Shown: positions 62,816 to 64,000 of the stretch, piece after piece | Numbering within the stretch: position 1 is the stretch's first letter | Layout of the letters: each line of letters begins with the position of its first letter | Source of the DNA: Narthecium ossifragum | Taxonomy: Eukaryota; Streptophyta; Magnoliopsida; Dioscoreales; Nartheciaceae | Length of the DNA stretch: 64,000 nucleotides | Assembly (NCBI GenBank): GCA_963920575.1 | Contig: OY986967.1 | Location: forward strand, 12,022,061 to 12,086,060 | Direction: 5' to 3' | Made by a program: the position numbers and the translations under genes | The notes under the pieces: generated by a model | The model's database searches: none | What the model saw: the letters and a program-made list of their open reading frames with translations, nothing else | Told to the model about the DNA's origin: nothing

Positions 62816-64000
62816 TGATGTGCTGTCGCAGGCACTCAAAAATAAAATCAATACTCTTTAAAACAAATGTAGTAGTGCGAGTATGAGTCGATCCCACGAA
62901 GAGTGTTTAGCCTAGTTTTGTGCTCAGTGAACAAAGATAGGGGGGTTTTTAAACGTGAGGAAAACAGTAAAGAAATAATCTAAAACGAAGAAACAAGTTG
63001 AATCAAGAGAACAAACCTTGGTCTGAGTCAACATCCACCATCGGAATCAAACAATTGATCATAGATGCAAGTATCAATCAATTCATACCATGAATATTCA
63101 CCGTCCGAATTAAATTCGAAGCTATCCTCAAATTTAGTTAATTAGAAACAAGCGATCTAATCAACCCTAACTACTAAACAACCTAAGACAAGCGCTGTAG
63201 ATTTAATCTATTAGCAGCGTTAAGAATAGGGAGATCGATGAAGCTAAACAACACAAGCACAAGCGGTTGCATTTAATCTAGTTCAATATTCTTCCTAAGA
63301 TCTAACAAGATCTGATCAGCAGTAAATTATTAGATCCTAGTTGCTTCGCAGATTAAAGGGATCAAACAATTCCGGATTTGATATCAAACCTAGCAGTAGA
63401 TCGCAATGAATAATAAACTAGTAGCGCTCCTAGCAATTAGACAAGACAATCATGAATATTTAATAACAGAAGAACATTCAATACTCATCTATAAACTGAA
63501 CAATAAAAATAAATTAGATCTCACAGTTTCATTGATTCCGAGGTTTCAGTCTCCTCGACCAAGGATCAAGATTTAGCCATGCAGGGACATCGAGAACAAT
63601 CCTCAAAAGATTCCAATAAACAAGATAAAACCTAGAAAAAATATAAAGGAGGAGAAAGAGCAGCCAAAAGTGTCCAAGAATCCCCCCTCAAACCCTAGAA
63701 AGAGTCCTATTTATAGCACCCTCAGATTAGATCACAATCGTTGATTTTCTTTACTGGGAAAGTCCGATCGATCCTTCTCGGCGTGCTGGATCGATCAGTC
63801 TCATTAAACTCTTCAACTTCTATTTACGCCCGAGTCCGATCGATCAAACTTTAGGCGCTGGATCGATCGGATGCGTGAAAATCCACCTTCTCTGGCGATT
63901 TTTGAGTCCGATCGATCAAACTTTAGGTGTCCGATCGATTTGGCTCATAAAAATCTGCAATTTCTTACATTTCCCTAGTCCGATCGATCCAACTCTAGGA
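62816..64000 (-). mobile_element. L2 LTR (minus) in K gag, cut by window end
   Basis: The plus strand starts TGATGTGCTGTCGCAGGCAC, the reverse complement of the L2 end, and continues through the L2 sequence into its palindrome array (63762 onward). Since gag, not a primer site, follows its downstream end, it is a solo LTR or the 3' LTR of an element that extends beyond 64000. GTAGG at 62811-62815 would be the target duplication. Confidence 0.9.
63707..63716 (-). promoter_or_regulatory. TATA box of the minus-strand L2 LTR
   Basis: The minus strand reads GTGCTATAAATAGGACTC. Transcription from it would run leftward, in the sense direction through K gag and pol. Confidence 0.65.

Larger units (their letters stand above)
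44561..64000 (+). mobile_element. Chromovirus G (R2 LTR), interrupted, runs past the window end
   Basis: G is a Ty3/gypsy chromovirus with 5' LTR 44561-46951, initiator tRNA-Met primer site, gag (interrupted by a solo R1 LTR), a deletion that removed the zinc knuckle and protease, then reverse transcriptase, RNase H and the first part of integrase. At 52443 the integrase is interrupted by K; the remainder and the 3' LTR should lie beyond 64000. It is much better preserved than C (one in-frame stop in pol), but two catalytic Asp residues are replaced by Asn. The 5 bases before the LTR are TGGCA. Confidence 0.85.

Noticed and set aside
1..64000. tRNA or rRNA genes
   Set aside because: Only the short tRNA-complementary primer-binding sites were found; no cloverleaf or rRNA sequence was recognised.

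Overview
The window is plant nuclear DNA, almost certainly from a flowering plant, and nearly all of it is LTR retrotransposon sequence. Evidence for this includes primer-binding sites complementary to initiator tRNA-Met and tRNA-Asp, TG...CA-bounded LTRs with 5-bp target duplications, chromovirus-type and Athila-type Ty3/gypsy proteins, and a Mutator-type element carrying pieces of plant genes (a GH17 beta-1,3-glucanase and an MCTP C2-domain protein). The GC-rich codon use of those captured pieces fits a monocot, but that is weak evidence. I see no intact host gene, rRNA, tRNA or CRISPR. The depth of nesting suggests heterochromatin, possibly pericentromeric.

Four LTR families account for most of the sequence. 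R1 is a chromovirus LTR, TGTGAGGACC...GTCGGGGCGCGACA, about 2.46 kb. R2 is a related chromovirus LTR, TGTGAGG...GGGGTGTGACA, about 2.4 kb. L1 is an Athila-type LTR, TGATAAGTCACTAATTATTCC-like start, ...GAGCGATCA end, 1.38-1.56 kb. L2 is another Athila-type LTR, TGATGAGAATGCATAATG...GACAGCACATCA, about 1.7 kb.

Layout, left block: an R1 end (1-342) sits in the minus-strand gag of element H (343-3878). Next to H is an R2 remnant X (3879-4708). Chromovirus C (+, 4709-44096) follows. Its 5' LTR was hit by a solo R2 LTR (E), which was hit by a solo R1 LTR (F), which was hit by a 1512-bp Pack-MULE. The same 5' LTR also carries a solo L2 LTR. The reverse transcriptase gene of C is split by element B (+, 17842-41568). 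B's leader holds element A (-, 21047-36261, with an extra LTR in front), and A's protease region holds element D (+, 26075-31937).

Right block: after an unassigned 464-bp stretch comes chromovirus G (+, from 44561 past the window end). Its gag carries a solo R1 LTR and its integrase is interrupted by Athila-type element K (-, from 52444). K in turn carries a solo L2 LTR in its 3' region and another L2 LTR in gag.

Most insertions can be checked from matching 5-bp duplications and from coding regions that resume on the far side.

How they work together: K is the only Athila-type element here with a pol gene (decayed). A has gag and protease but no reverse transcriptase or integrase. B and D encode only a short protein resembling the gag segment downstream of the zinc knuckle. 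All keep tRNA-Asp primer sites and polypurine tracts, so A, B and D look like non-autonomous elements mobilised by a K-like partner. The most unusual pattern is that arrays of palindromes with a GATCGATC-like core recur in every LTR family, usually near the TATA box, and also in the leaders and coding spacers of the Athila-type elements.
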